In this document: piece by piece, positions 25,109 through 32,374 of the stretch
Layout: every line of letters begins with the position of its first letter
Position numbering within the stretch: position 1 is the first letter of the stretch
Assembly: GCF_007679345.1 (NCBI RefSeq)
Contig: NZ_VEGH01000009.1
Span: forward strand, 116,389-180,388
Origin: Cellulosimicrobium cellulans
GTDB taxonomy: Bacteria > Actinomycetota > Actinomycetes > Actinomycetales > Cellulomonadaceae
Direction of reading: 5' to 3'
DNA: 64,000 nt
Position numbers and translations under genes: made by a program
The notes under the pieces: generated by a model
What the model was told of the DNA's origin: nothing
The model's database searches: none
What the model saw: the letters and a program-made list of their open reading frames with translations, nothing else

Positions 25109-26272
25109 TCAGGCCGGTGGCGCCGGCGGTCCGGCGTCGACCGCCACGGTGACGACGGCGATGTCGTCGCGAGGGTCGCCGGCCTGGAACGCCAGCACGT
25201 CCGCCAGCACCGCCCCGGTGGTGTCGGCGGCCGTCGCGCGGTGGGCGTCCACGGCACCGGCGAGGCGTTCGGGCCCGTACAGCCGCGACCCCTGGCGCCC
25301 CTCCGTGACGCCGTCCGTGAACAGCACCAGCGCGTCACCCGGCCCGAGGTCCAGCGCGGTGTCGACGAACGCGGGCGCGGGCATGATGCCGAGGACGTGC
25401 CCGTACGCCCCGACGGGGCGCGACGCCTGCCCGTGCCGGCGGAGGAGCGGCAGCGGGTGCCCGCCGCTCGCGACCGTGGCGCGCCACCCCGCGCCCTCCC
25501 GGCGCAGCCGCACGAGCACCGCGGTGCAGAACCGGTCGGTGTCGGCGCCGCGGAGCGCCGAGTCGAGGGTGTGCAGGACCTCGTGGGGCGCCGGGTGGTC
25601 GACCGCCGCGGCGCGCACCGTGTGCCGGGCGAGCGCCGTGACCACGGCGGCGTCGGTGCCCTTGCCCTGCACGTCCCCGAGCACCACCACCCAGTCGTCG
25701 GTGGCGACCTGGAAGACGTCGTAGAAGTCGCCGCCGACGTGCCGGCCGTCGCCCGCCGGCCGGTACGCCGCCGCGACGTCCAGCCCCGGGATGCGCGGCG
25801 GCGTCGGGGGGATGAGCGTCTGCTGCAGGGTCTGCGCGAGCCGGACGGCGCGGGCCTCGGAGGCCTCGGCGCGCCGCTTGGCCGCCAGCACCTCGTGCTC
25901 GTACCGGCGCCGCTCGGTCACGTCGAACACCGCCGACCGGATGCCGACGGGCCGTCCCGCGTCGTCGCGGTCGAGCACCGAGGTGACGAGGACCGGCATC
26001 CGTCGTCCGTCCGCGCACACGATCTCCAGCGCGATCTCCCGCGCGGAGCCCTGCATGCGCAGCGACGGCGCGACGTGCGTCTCGTGGAAGATGCGGTCGC
26101 CGACGGGGAGCAGGTCCACGAACCGGCGTCGCCCCACCAGGTCCGCCCGCGGGTACCCGGTCCAGGCGAGGAACGTCTCGTTCACCCGGACGAGCTCCCC
26201 GTCGGGCGTGGTGGACAGGTGGCCGCACGGGGCGTGCTCGTAGAGCAGCCGGTCCTCGGTCGCGTCGGCCAC
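25109..26272 (-). CDS. rsbP: PAS-PP2C phosphatase, RsbP-like
   Basis: 387 residues. An N-terminal PAS domain (about 5-130, YEHAPCGHLSTTPDGELVRV, FLAWTGYPRADLVGRR), a short coiled linker (EHEVLAAKRRAEASEARA), then a SpoIIE/PP2C domain with GGDFYDVF, GDVQGKGTDAA, FTDGVTEGR and DDIAVVTVAV. In Bacillus, RsbP dephosphorylates RsbV during energy stress and needs the hydrolase RsbQ. Here the gene lies 11 bp downstream of an RsbQ homologue, which supports the same role. No sigma factor or anti-sigma gene is next to it. GTG 26272 is chosen for GAGGAGGGGG upstream. Confidence 0.85.
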   Translation of the reverse strand: MADATEDRLLYEHAPCGHLSTTPDGELVRVNETFLAWTGYPRADLVGRRRFVDLLPVGDRIFHETHVAPSLRMQGSAREIALEIVCADGRRMPVLVTSVLDRDDAGRPVGIRSAVFDVTERRRYEHEVLAAKRRAEASEARAVRLAQTLQQTLIPPTPPRIPGLDVAAAYRPAGDGRHVGGDFYDVFQVATDDWVVVLGDVQGKGTDAAVVTALARHTVRAAAVDHPAPHEVLHTLDSALRGADTDRFCTAVLVRLRREGAGWRATVASGGHPLPLLRRHGQASRPVGAYGHVLGIMPAPAFVDTALDLGPGDALVLFTDGVTEGRQGSRLYGPERLAGAVDAHRATAADTTGAVLADVLAFQAGDPRDDIAVVTVAVDAGPPAPPA

Positions 26273-26283
26273 GGGCCCCCTCC

Positions 26284-27081
26284 TCAGGCGCGGAGGAACG
26301 CGGCGATCGCCGCGGTCGTCGCCTCGGGTGCGCTGAGCTGCGGGCAGTGGCCGCTGGCGTCGAGCAGCACGAGCTCCGCGCCGGGGATCGCGTCCCGCAC
26401 GTACTCGCCCACGACGACGGGCGCGATGACGTCCTGGCTGCACTGGAGCACGAGGGTCGGCACCGCGACCTTCGCGAGGTCGGCCCGGTTGTCGGACAGG
26501 AAGGTCACGCGCGCGAACTGCCGGGCGACGTCCGGATCGGCCCGGCAGAAGCTCGCCGTCAGCTCGGCCGCGAGCCCGGGACGGTCGGGGTTGCCCATGA
26601 TCACCGGCGCCATCGTCCGCGACCAGCCCAGGTAGTTGCTGTCGAGCGACTCGAGCAGCTCGGCGATGTCGGCCGCGGAGAACCCGCCGGTGTACCCGTC
26701 GTCGTCGAGGTAGCGCGGCGACGGCCCGATCAGGACCAGCCGCGCGAACCGGTCGGGCTCGGCGACCGCCGCCAGCACGCCGATCATCGCCGACACCGAG
26801 TGGCCGACGAGCACCACGTCCGTGAGGTCGAGCTCGCGGACGATCGCGAGGACGTCGTCCGCGTAGCCGTCCAGCGAGGAGTACCGGTCGCGGTCGTACG
26901 CCCGCGGGTCGGAGCCGCCAGCGCCGACGTGGTCGAAGGTGATGACGCGGTACGCGTCCTCGAAGCGCGGGGCGACGAGCCGCCACATGTGCTGGTCGCA
27001 GCCGAACCCGTGCGCGAACAGGAGCGGCTGAGCGCCGGGGACGCCCGAGACCCGGACGTGGTTCCGCTCGATGACGCTCAC
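26284..27081 (-). CDS. rsbQ: RsbQ-like alpha/beta-hydrolase, activator of the PAS-PP2C phosphatase
   Basis: 265 residues, nearly the same length as Bacillus RsbQ and alike throughout: ERNHVRVSG, FAHGFGCDQHMW, FDHVGAGGSDPRAYD, GPSPRYLDD, ARQFARVTFLSDNRADL and LVLQCSQDVIAP. The triad is Ser95 (GHSVSA), Asp217 and His245 (SGHCPQ). RsbQ is thought to hydrolyse a small ligand and pass a signal to the PAS domain of RsbP. The gene order rsbQ-rsbP is conserved. The start GTG 27081 is fixed by the conserved N-terminus and a -10 box. Confidence 0.9.
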   Translation of the reverse strand: MSVIERNHVRVSGVPGAQPLLFAHGFGCDQHMWRLVAPRFEDAYRVITFDHVGAGGSDPRAYDRDRYSSLDGYADDVLAIVRELDLTDVVLVGHSVSAMIGVLAAVAEPDRFARLVLIGPSPRYLDDDGYTGGFSAADIAELLESLDSNYLGWSRTMAPVIMGNPDRPGLAAELTASFCRADPDVARQFARVTFLSDNRADLAKVAVPTLVLQCSQDVIAPVVVGEYVRDAIPGAELVLLDASGHCPQLSAPEATTAAIAAFLRA

Positions 27082-27087
27082 GGGGCG

Positions 27088-27093
27088 AGCGTA
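27088..27093 (-). promoter_or_regulatory. -10 box (TACGCT) of the leaderless rsbQ-rsbP transcript
   Basis: On the minus strand TACGCT fits TANNNT and is 6 bases before the GTG start of rsbQ. Confidence 0.55.
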
Positions 27094-27124
27094 GCGAGCC
27101 CCGGTCCCGAGGACGGCCCGTGCA

Positions 27125-27597
27125 TCAGCGAACGCGTGCCTGCAGCGCGACGTCACGGGGCTCGGTGGACCGGAGCCCGCGGTAGAGCCCCTCGGCCGGC
27201 ACGGTGGTGTTCAGCTCGACGACGTCCACCGTCGTCTCCGCGCGCAGCCGGTCGAGCAGCGCGCGCGGGGATCGGGGATCGTTCCTCGAGCGAGTCGAGG
27301 TGCTGAGGGCGGTGTCGCTGAGCGGTGCGGTGTCGTGGAAGTGGTGCCGGTCGGCGATCGGTGCGTCGGCGCGGGCGTCGGCGAGCGTCTGGTGCGCCGC
27401 TTGCCGCCGTTCGTGGAACTCGAGGAGGTCGCTGGCTTCGGTGCGACGGTGTGTCCCGACCTCGGTGGAGGGGAGCGCGCCAGAGTCCATCACTGTCAGC
27501 AGGTGCGGGCGGCTGATCCCGAAGACGGAAGCGTCTCGGTGCGGAGACCTGCTCCCTGGTCGACAGCCGCGCGGGGGCTGGCCGGGTCCGGTGTCAT
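27125..27597 (-). pseudogene. Decayed excisionase/HTH-type antitoxin remnant
   Basis: One frame reads SVFGISRPHLLTVMDSG, LPSTEVGTHRRTEASDLLEF and HERRQAAHQTLADA. This matches the second half of the short HTH proteins that pair with PIN-type toxins in actinobacteria (SRPHL, GTHRR, DLL.). A plausible start (MTPDPASPRAA, from 27597) lies in another frame, so a frameshift separates the ends, and the C-terminal part is not recognisable. No toxin gene follows. The G+C content looks lower than that of its neighbours, which suggests acquired DNA. Confidence 0.5.
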
Positions 27598-27713
27598 CGA
27601 GCCGAACGACGACCGGGCCTGGTTCGAGCCCGAGCGCACCAGGGCCGCATGACCCGCGTGGTAGACAGTCCCCGCGCGGCGCCCGGCCGCCGTGGGGGTG
27701 CGCGGGGATCGGC

Positions 27714-27851
27714 ATGCCGACACCGCTCGCTGGGAGGGTGCACCCGCCCGTTCCGTGCCCGGGACGCCTCGCGCGGCCGCGGCTGCTGGACGCGCTCGGC
27801 GGCGACGTCGTGCTGGTGCTGGACGCCGTGCACCTGGCTGGTCCCGCCCCC
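27714..27851 (+). pseudogene. Possible remnant of a LuxR/MalT-type ATPase gene
   Basis: A short stretch reads LARPRLLDALGGDVVLVLDA then VHLAG. RPRLLDAL resembles the N-terminus of LAL regulators and VLVLDAVHLAG resembles their Walker B strand, joined as if the P-loop part were deleted. It runs into the oppositely oriented methyltransferase gene. Weak evidence; chance similarity is possible. Confidence 0.2.
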
Positions 27852-28619
27852 TCACCCCGGCCGGCGCGCCAGGTACGCCTCCGAGCGGTACGCCACGTCC
27901 ACGACCCCGTCGTGCGCCGCCGCGGCCGCCAGCGCCCGCACCTCGTCCAGGACGACCGGCCCGTGCGCGGTCACCCCCCGCTGCACCTGGGTCGAGGACG
28001 CGGCCATGCGCACGAACGCGTCGACCTCGCTCGGCCGGGACCAGGTGACGGCGTGCGTGGTGACGGTGCCACCGGCGGCGCGGAACGGCCCGGCCAGCTC
28101 CTGGGCGACGTCGAACGCGCGGTAGTCGCGCGAGTACCCGGGGCTGCAGCGCTCGAGCAGGTCCTCGTACGCGGCCAGGAACGCCGACGACTCGTGGTCG
28201 CGGTTGTTCTGCAGGACCGCCAGGACGCCGCCGGCTCGCAGCGCCGCGAGAGCCTCGCGCACGAACCGCTCCCGATCGAGCCACTGGTACGCCTGCGCGG
28301 CGACGACCAGGTCGAGCGACTCGCGGTAGCGCGCCAGCGCCGGCTCGACGGGCTCGACGTGCCAGTCGACGAAGCCGAGCTTGGCCCGGCCGACCTCGAC
28401 CATGCCGCCGGACACGTCCACCGCGACGTAGTCGTGCTCCTCGCCGAGCAGGCCGACGAGGCCCTCGAGCGCGATGCCGGTGCCCGCGCCGGCGTCCAGG
28501 ACGGTCAGCCGGCGCCCGGTCGGGAGCGCTGCGACGACGTGCGCGAGCAGCTCGTCGGGGTACCGGGGGCGGCTCGCGTCGTAGTCGGTCGCGAGGTCGT
28601 CGAACTTCTGCTTGGTCAT
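27852..28619 (-). CDS. Class I SAM-dependent methyltransferase
   Basis: 255 residues in the type-11 methyltransferase layout. FDDLATDYDASRPRYPDELL opens the protein, motif I is VLDAGAGTGIALE (about residue 40), the acidic end of strand 2 is VAVDVSGGM, motif IV is LDLVVAAQAYQWLD and motif VI is LRAGGVLAVLQNN. The substrate is unknown. The ATG at 28619 overlaps the stop of the upstream LeuD-like fragment (ATGA), so both are read from the same transcript. Confidence 0.88.
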   Translation of the reverse strand: MTKQKFDDLATDYDASRPRYPDELLAHVVAALPTGRRLTVLDAGAGTGIALEGLVGLLGEEHDYVAVDVSGGMVEVGRAKLGFVDWHVEPVEPALARYRESLDLVVAAQAYQWLDRERFVREALAALRAGGVLAVLQNNRDHESSAFLAAYEDLLERCSPGYSRDYRAFDVAQELAGPFRAAGGTVTTHAVTWSRPSEVDAFVRMAASSTQVQRGVTAHGPVVLDEVRALAAAAAHDGVVDVAYRSEAYLARRPG

Positions 28620-28876
28620 CGTGCCTCCGTCGGCGGTACGGGTGCGGTTCGGCGGGCGAGCACCAACGCCTGGAGCCCGCCCGCGCGCACCATCTCCAGC
28701 ATCATCTCGGGCGGCCGGGCGAACGGCACGGTGGTGCCGTCGGAGCGCAGGACCCCGTCGGCGAGCGACAGGTCGACGTCGGCGCCGGCGAGCGCGACCG
28801 TGGGGGCCTCGACCGCCGGGAGCCCGAGGTTCCAGCAGCTGCGAGAGAAGAATCGCCCGAACGACGGTGCCACCAC
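28616..28876 (-). pseudogene. C-terminal fragment of a LeuD-type (aconitase swivel) protein
   Basis: The 86 codons read MVAPSFGRFFSRSCWNLGLP, then AVEAP, SLADGVLRSDGTTVPF and PPEMMLEMVRAGGLQALV. These correspond to the C-terminal half of isopropylmalate dehydratase small subunits (VIAxSFxRIFxRNxxNxGLP and the final ExxxAGGL). The N-terminal half, which would contain GSSREHA, is missing: upstream lies the tRNA cluster terminator. It is probably a gene broken by recombination at the tRNA locus. It might still be translated into a short product. Confidence 0.6.
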
Positions 28877-28912
28877 TGCAGGGAACCGGCCCGTGCTTCC
28901 CGGTGCACGGCG

Positions 28913-28941
28913 AAGGCCCCAGGTCTGTGACCTGGGGCCTT
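28913..28941 (-). terminator. Terminator of the tRNA cluster
   Basis: A perfect 13-bp stem (28913-28925 and 28929-28941) with a 3-base loop, 3 bases beyond the CCA end of the last tRNA gene. Confidence 0.85.
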
Positions 28942-28943
28942 GC

Positions 28944-29018
28944 TGGTGGGCGATACTGGGATCGAACCAGTGACCTCTTCCGTGTCAGGGAAGCGCGCTA
29001 CCGCTGCGCCAATCGCCC
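28944..29018 (-). tRNA. tRNA-Val (GAC)
   Basis: A 7-bp acceptor stem GGGCGAT/ATCGCCC, T-loop GGTTCGATCCC, and anticodon loop CTGACAC in the stem CTTCC/GGAAG give GAC. Discriminator A and an encoded CCA are present. Confidence 0.95.
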
Positions 29019-29031
29019 GGGTGCTGCTACG

Positions 29032-29102
29032 AGGTGGAGATGGGATTCGAACCCACGTATACGGCTTTGCAGGCCGCTGCCTCGCCTCTCGGCCACTCCA
29101 CC
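29032..29102 (-). tRNA. tRNA-Cys (GCA)
   Basis: Acceptor stem GGTGGAG/CTCCACC, T-arm GGGTTCGAATCCC, anticodon loop CTGCAAA, discriminator U as expected for Cys. No CCA is encoded. Confidence 0.95.
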
Positions 29103-29155
29103 CTGAGACCTCAGTCCTCAGCGACCGAAAGGTCGGCCGGGAGTGTCTGCCTCCG

Positions 29156-29227
29156 AGCGGACGACGGGATTCGAACCCGCGACCCTCACCTTGGCAAGGT
29201 GATGCTCTACCACTGAGCCACGTCCGC
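29156..29227 (-). tRNA. tRNA-Gly (GCC)
   Basis: Acceptor stem GCGGACG/CGTCCGC, T-arm GGGTTCGAATCCC, anticodon loop TTGCCAA in the stem CACCT/AGGTG region gives GCC. Discriminator U, no encoded CCA. Confidence 0.95.
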
Positions 29228-29443
29228 GCGCCTGTCCTGCCGGTTCTCACCGGCGTTCCTGGTGCGTCGAGAACATTAGCCGACGTTCGAGGCGGGAGTC
29301 CAATTGGCTGACCAGGGGGCCGGAGTCCCGCGTGATGACGCGGATCCGGCCGCTCAGCAGGGGCGTCGGGGGCCGCGCGAGCCCCGGACCGGGTCGTGCG
29401 ACCTGCGCCACACCCCCTTCCGCGGGCGGCGCCCGGGGCTGGC

Positions 29444-29449
29444 TAGCGT
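29444..29449 (+). promoter_or_regulatory. -10 box (TAGCGT) of the leaderless pabB-pabC transcript
   Basis: TAGCGT ends 7 bases before the GTG at 29457 with no Shine-Dalgarno in between. Confidence 0.6.
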
Positions 29450-29456
29450 GGCCCCC

Positions 29457-30590
29457 GTGCCGACTCCTCCCGCCGCCCCCGCGGTGCTGCCGACACCCGC
29501 CGCCGGCGTCGCCTGGTTCGGCGGGCGGCTGCTCCGCGACCCGGTCGAGCACGTGGCCGACGTGGCCCGGCAGCCCGCGCGGCTGCGCGCGCCCGGGCAC
29601 TGGGTGCTCGTGGGGGACTTCGAGGGCCCGGTCGCCGCATGGCGGTTCCGGGTCGCCGAGGACGACGTCGCCCGGGATGCCGCCGAGGCCCCCGGTGCCG
29701 AGGCCTGGCGCGGCCCCGACCCCGGCGCCTGGTCGACGTCGCTCGACGAGCGCGCCTACGTCGCCGCCGTGGCGGCGGTCCGCGACGCCGTGCGCGAGGG
29801 CGACGTCTACCAGGCCAACCTCTGCCGCGTGCTGACGGCGCCGCTGCCGGCCGACGGGGGTCGCGAGCCCGATGCCCGCGCCCTCGGCGCCCGGCTGGGG
29901 GCCGGGAACCCCGCGCCGTACGCCGGCGGCGTGCACGTCCCGGCCGGGGGAGCGGTGCCGCCGGTCTGGGTGGTCACGGCCTCGCCGGAGCTCTTCCTGC
30001 GGGTCGAGGACGGCTGGGTGACCTCCGCCCCCATCAAGGGCACCGCGCCCACGGCCCACGGCCTGACCGCCAAGGACAGCGCCGAGAACGTGATGATCAC
30101 CGACCTGGTGCGCAACGACCTGCAGCGGGTCTGCGAGCCGGGCACGGTCGAGGTGACGACGTTGCTCGGCGTCGAGGAGCACCCCGGGCTGGTGCACCTG
30201 GTGTCGACGGTGCGCGGGCGCCTGCGCGCCGACGTGCGGGACGGCGCGGACCTGTGGACGCGGCTGCTGGGCGCGACGTTCCCGCCCGGGTCGGTCTCCG
30301 GGGCGCCCAAGTCGTCGGCGCTCGACCTGATCCGCCGGCTGGAGCCGGTGCCGCGCGGGCCGTACTGCGGTGCCGTGGGGTGGGTCGAGGTCGCGGAGGA
30401 CGGCGAGGTCCGCGCCGAGCTCGCCGTCGGGATCCGGACCTTCGTGTGGCGCGACGGCGTGCTGCGGTTCGGCACGGGCGCGGGGATCACGTGGGGGAGC
30501 GACCCCGACGCGGAGTGGGCGGAGACGGAGCTCAAGGCCCGGCGGCTCGTCGGGCTGGCCTCGGGCGGCGCCGGCCCGGTGGCAGGATGA
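29457..30590 (+). CDS. pabB: Aminodeoxychorismate synthase component I
   Basis: With a glutamine amidotransferase it converts chorismate to 4-amino-4-deoxychorismate for folate synthesis. The 377 residues are shorter than the usual 450 or so because the N-terminal half is reduced. The chorismate-binding core is complete: APIKGTAP, in which Lys marks PabB rather than anthranilate synthase, ENVMITDLVRNDLQRVCEPG, FPPGSVSGAPK and FGTGAGITWGSD. The start GTG 29457 is set by the leaderless -10 box. pabC overlaps its stop by ATGA. No pabA is next to it. Confidence 0.88.
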   Translation: MPTPPAAPAVLPTPAAGVAWFGGRLLRDPVEHVADVARQPARLRAPGHWVLVGDFEGPVAAWRFRVAEDDVARDAAEAPGAEAWRGPDPGAWSTSLDERAYVAAVAAVRDAVREGDVYQANLCRVLTAPLPADGGREPDARALGARLGAGNPAPYAGGVHVPAGGAVPPVWVVTASPELFLRVEDGWVTSAPIKGTAPTAHGLTAKDSAENVMITDLVRNDLQRVCEPGTVEVTTLLGVEEHPGLVHLVSTVRGRLRADVRDGADLWTRLLGATFPPGSVSGAPKSSALDLIRRLEPVPRGPYCGAVGWVEVAEDGEVRAELAVGIRTFVWRDGVLRFGTGAGITWGSDPDAEWAETELKARRLVGLASGGAGPVAG

Positions 30591-31444
30591 CCGCCGTGGC
30601 GAGCGTCCTGTGGGCCGGCGGCCGGCTGCGCGACCCGCGCGAGCCCGTCGTCGCGGGCACCGATCCCGGGTACGCGACCGGCCTCGGCCTGTTCGAGACC
30701 TGCGCGGTCGTCGGCGGCCGGGCCTTCGCGCTCACCCGGCACCTGGCGCGCCTGGCCGCGTCGTCGGAGGCGCTCGGCCTGCCGGCTGCCGACGACGACG
30801 TGGTCCGCGAGGCCGTCACGGCGGTGCTCGCGGCGAGCGGCCCGGAAATCGGCCGGCTCCGCATCACGGTGAGCCCCGGCGCGCCCGGCCCGGGCGGCGA
30901 GGCAGCGGCGCCCGCCCTCGTGGTCACCGCCGCCCCCGCGCCGGTCCGCGGCCCCGCGCACGTCGTCCGGTCCGCCTGGGTGCGCAACGAGCGGTCCCCG
31001 CTGGCCGGGCACAAGTCGACGTCCTACGCCGCGGACGTCCTCGCGCTGGCCGCGGCGACCCGCGCCGGCGGTGACGAGGCGCTGCTCGCGAACACGCGCG
31101 GCGCGCTGTGCGAGGGCGCGACGTCGAACGTGCTCGTCGAGCGCGGCGGCGAGCTGCTCACCCCGGCGCTGTCGTCGGGCTGCCTGCCCGGCGTCACGCG
31201 CGCGCTCGCGCTGGCGTGGGCGGGGGAGGCGGGCCTGCCGGTCCGCGAGGCCACCGCCGACGAGCTGCCGTGGTCGGTGGTCGAGGACGTGCGCGCGGGC
31301 ACCGCCGGGCTGGCGCTCGCCGGGTCGCTGCGCGGGGTCGTCGGCGCCGAGGCGGTGGAGGGCGCGCCGGTGGCGGTCGGCCCGCTCACCGCCGAGGTGG
31401 CGCGGCTGTTCCGGGCGCGGGCGGCCGACGACCTCGACCCCTGA
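30587..31444 (+). CDS. pabC: Aminodeoxychorismate lyase (class IV PLP enzyme)
   Basis: Releases pyruvate from 4-amino-4-deoxychorismate to give 4-aminobenzoate. A 285-residue fold-type IV PLP protein: GYATGLGLFETCAV, the PLP lysine in AGHKSTSYAADVLA, and EGATSNVLVERGGELLTPAL with SGCLPGVTRA. The sequence alone cannot exclude a branched-chain or D-amino-acid aminotransferase; coupling to pabB (ATGA overlap) decides the call. Confidence 0.85.
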   Translation: MTAVASVLWAGGRLRDPREPVVAGTDPGYATGLGLFETCAVVGGRAFALTRHLARLAASSEALGLPAADDDVVREAVTAVLAASGPEIGRLRITVSPGAPGPGGEAAAPALVVTAAPAPVRGPAHVVRSAWVRNERSPLAGHKSTSYAADVLALAAATRAGGDEALLANTRGALCEGATSNVLVERGGELLTPALSSGCLPGVTRALALAWAGEAGLPVREATADELPWSVVEDVRAGTAGLALAGSLRGVVGAEAVEGAPVAVGPLTAEVARLFRARAADDLDP

Positions 31445-31471
31445 CGGGGGCGGGGGACGACGACGGTGCGG

Positions 31472-31900
31472 TCAGGCGGTGAGCAGCGCCGCGATGAGGG
31501 CGGCGATCTCGCCCTCCATGCGGTCGCTCTCGGTGCCGAGCGCGACCAGCTGCTCGGTCGCGGTGAGGAACCGCTCGAGGGGCTCGGACGGGGACGCGAG
31601 CAGCGCGCTGCCCTCGATGCCCGTGAGCGAGACCAGGGTGAACATCGGGTCCTCGTCGCGCCAGACCTGGACGTCGCCGCAGCCGGCGGGGTCCTCGGCG
31701 TCGGCGAGCATGCCCTGGAGCAGCAGCTCGCGGCCGAGCAGCCACACGGAGGTGGACTGCGGCGAGGTGAACACGGCACGCACCGTGTAGGGGTCGCTCA
31801 CGCGGTAGGACAGCTCCGCGGTGACAGGCAGGACGCTGGCATCGGAGCTGATGAGCTGCATGGCGACGGTCTCGACGACGTCGTACGAGCGCTGGGCCAC
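31472..31900 (-). CDS. SsgA-like (SALP) cell-division/sporulation regulator
   Basis: 142 residues with the SsgA-family pattern: SVLPVTAELSYRVSDPYTVR, VFTSPQSTSVWLLGRELLLQG, GDVQVWRDED and SLTGIEGSALLASPSEPLERFL. In Streptomyces these proteins help place and activate septum and peptidoglycan machinery in sporulation. In non-sporulating relatives they probably act in cell division or morphology. GTG 31900 is chosen because AAGGAGG lies 5 bases upstream. It is convergent with pabC. Confidence 0.85.
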   Translation of the reverse strand: MAQRSYDVVETVAMQLISSDASVLPVTAELSYRVSDPYTVRAVFTSPQSTSVWLLGRELLLQGMLADAEDPAGCGDVQVWRDEDPMFTLVSLTGIEGSALLASPSEPLERFLTATEQLVALGTESDRMEGEIAALIAALLTA

Positions 31901-32077
31901 CGCATCCTCCTTACACACACGTCTCGCGAGAAGACCATCATGACGCACGGGTCGCCAGGAGCGGAGGTCCCGGGCCGAACTTCACCCACCCGGACCCCTC
32001 AGCAGCGGTCCGCAGCGGACGACCGTGCGGTGCTCCGCGCGTCCGTCCCGCTCCCCGAGCGGGCCCGCCGCGCCGAT

Positions 32078-32107
32078 TTCGGATCCGCGCCCCGGGTCGG
32101 GTAATGT
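32078..32107 (+). promoter_or_regulatory. Promoter of tRNA-Val(CAC)
   Basis: TTCGGA (32078-32083), 18-bp spacer, TAATGT (32102-32107); the tRNA begins 11 bases further on. Confidence 0.55.
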
Positions 32108-32118
32108 TCTCGTCTGCC

Positions 32119-32190
32119 GGGCGATTGGCGCAGTGGTAGCGCGCTTCGTTCACACCGAAGAGGTCACTGGTTCGAACCCAGTATCGCCCA
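32119..32190 (+). tRNA. tRNA-Val (CAC)
   Basis: Acceptor stem GGGCGAT/ATCGCCC and most of the body match tRNA-Val(GAC) at 28944. The anticodon loop TTCACAC in the stem CTTCG/CGAAG gives CAC. Discriminator A; no CCA is encoded. Confidence 0.95.
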
Positions 32191-32201
32191 CCCTGCCGGA
32201 C

Positions 32202-32234
32202 AGAGCCCCGCTGACCTGAGGTCAGCGGGGCTCT
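32202..32234 (+). terminator. Terminator of tRNA-Val(CAC)
   Basis: A perfect 15-bp stem (32202-32216 and 32220-32234) with a 3-base loop, followed by TTCG. Confidence 0.9.
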
Positions 32235-32258
32235 TCGCGTCACCACCCGGGCCGTGAC

Positions 32259-32303
32259 CTCGGTCCGAGACGACGCTTCGCAACCGCGTCGGACTGATAG
32301 CCT
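32259..32303 (+). promoter_or_regulatory. Promoter region of the RelA/SpoT-domain gene with TCGG/CCGA dyads
   Basis: CTCGGTCCGAG (32259-32269) is a perfect dyad. TAGCCT at 32298-32303 is a possible -10 box and is flanked by TCGGA (32289-32293) and TCCGA (32303-32307). The leader to the GTG would be about 65 bases. The repeated half-sites suggest an operator, by inference. Confidence 0.35.
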
Positions 32304-32374
32304 CCGACCAATCTGGTCCGACGTCGCCGCGAGCGCGTCGATGACCTCGGACGGGGGGCCGTCTGGAGGCGAAA

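Noticed and set aside
28940..32190. tRNA-Val genes at 28944 and 32119 as attachment-site repeats of an integrated element
   Set aside because: Their similarity is expected for two valine tRNAs. The DNA between them holds ordinary genes (pabB, pabC, ssgA-like) with no integrase, and the genes are in opposite orientation.
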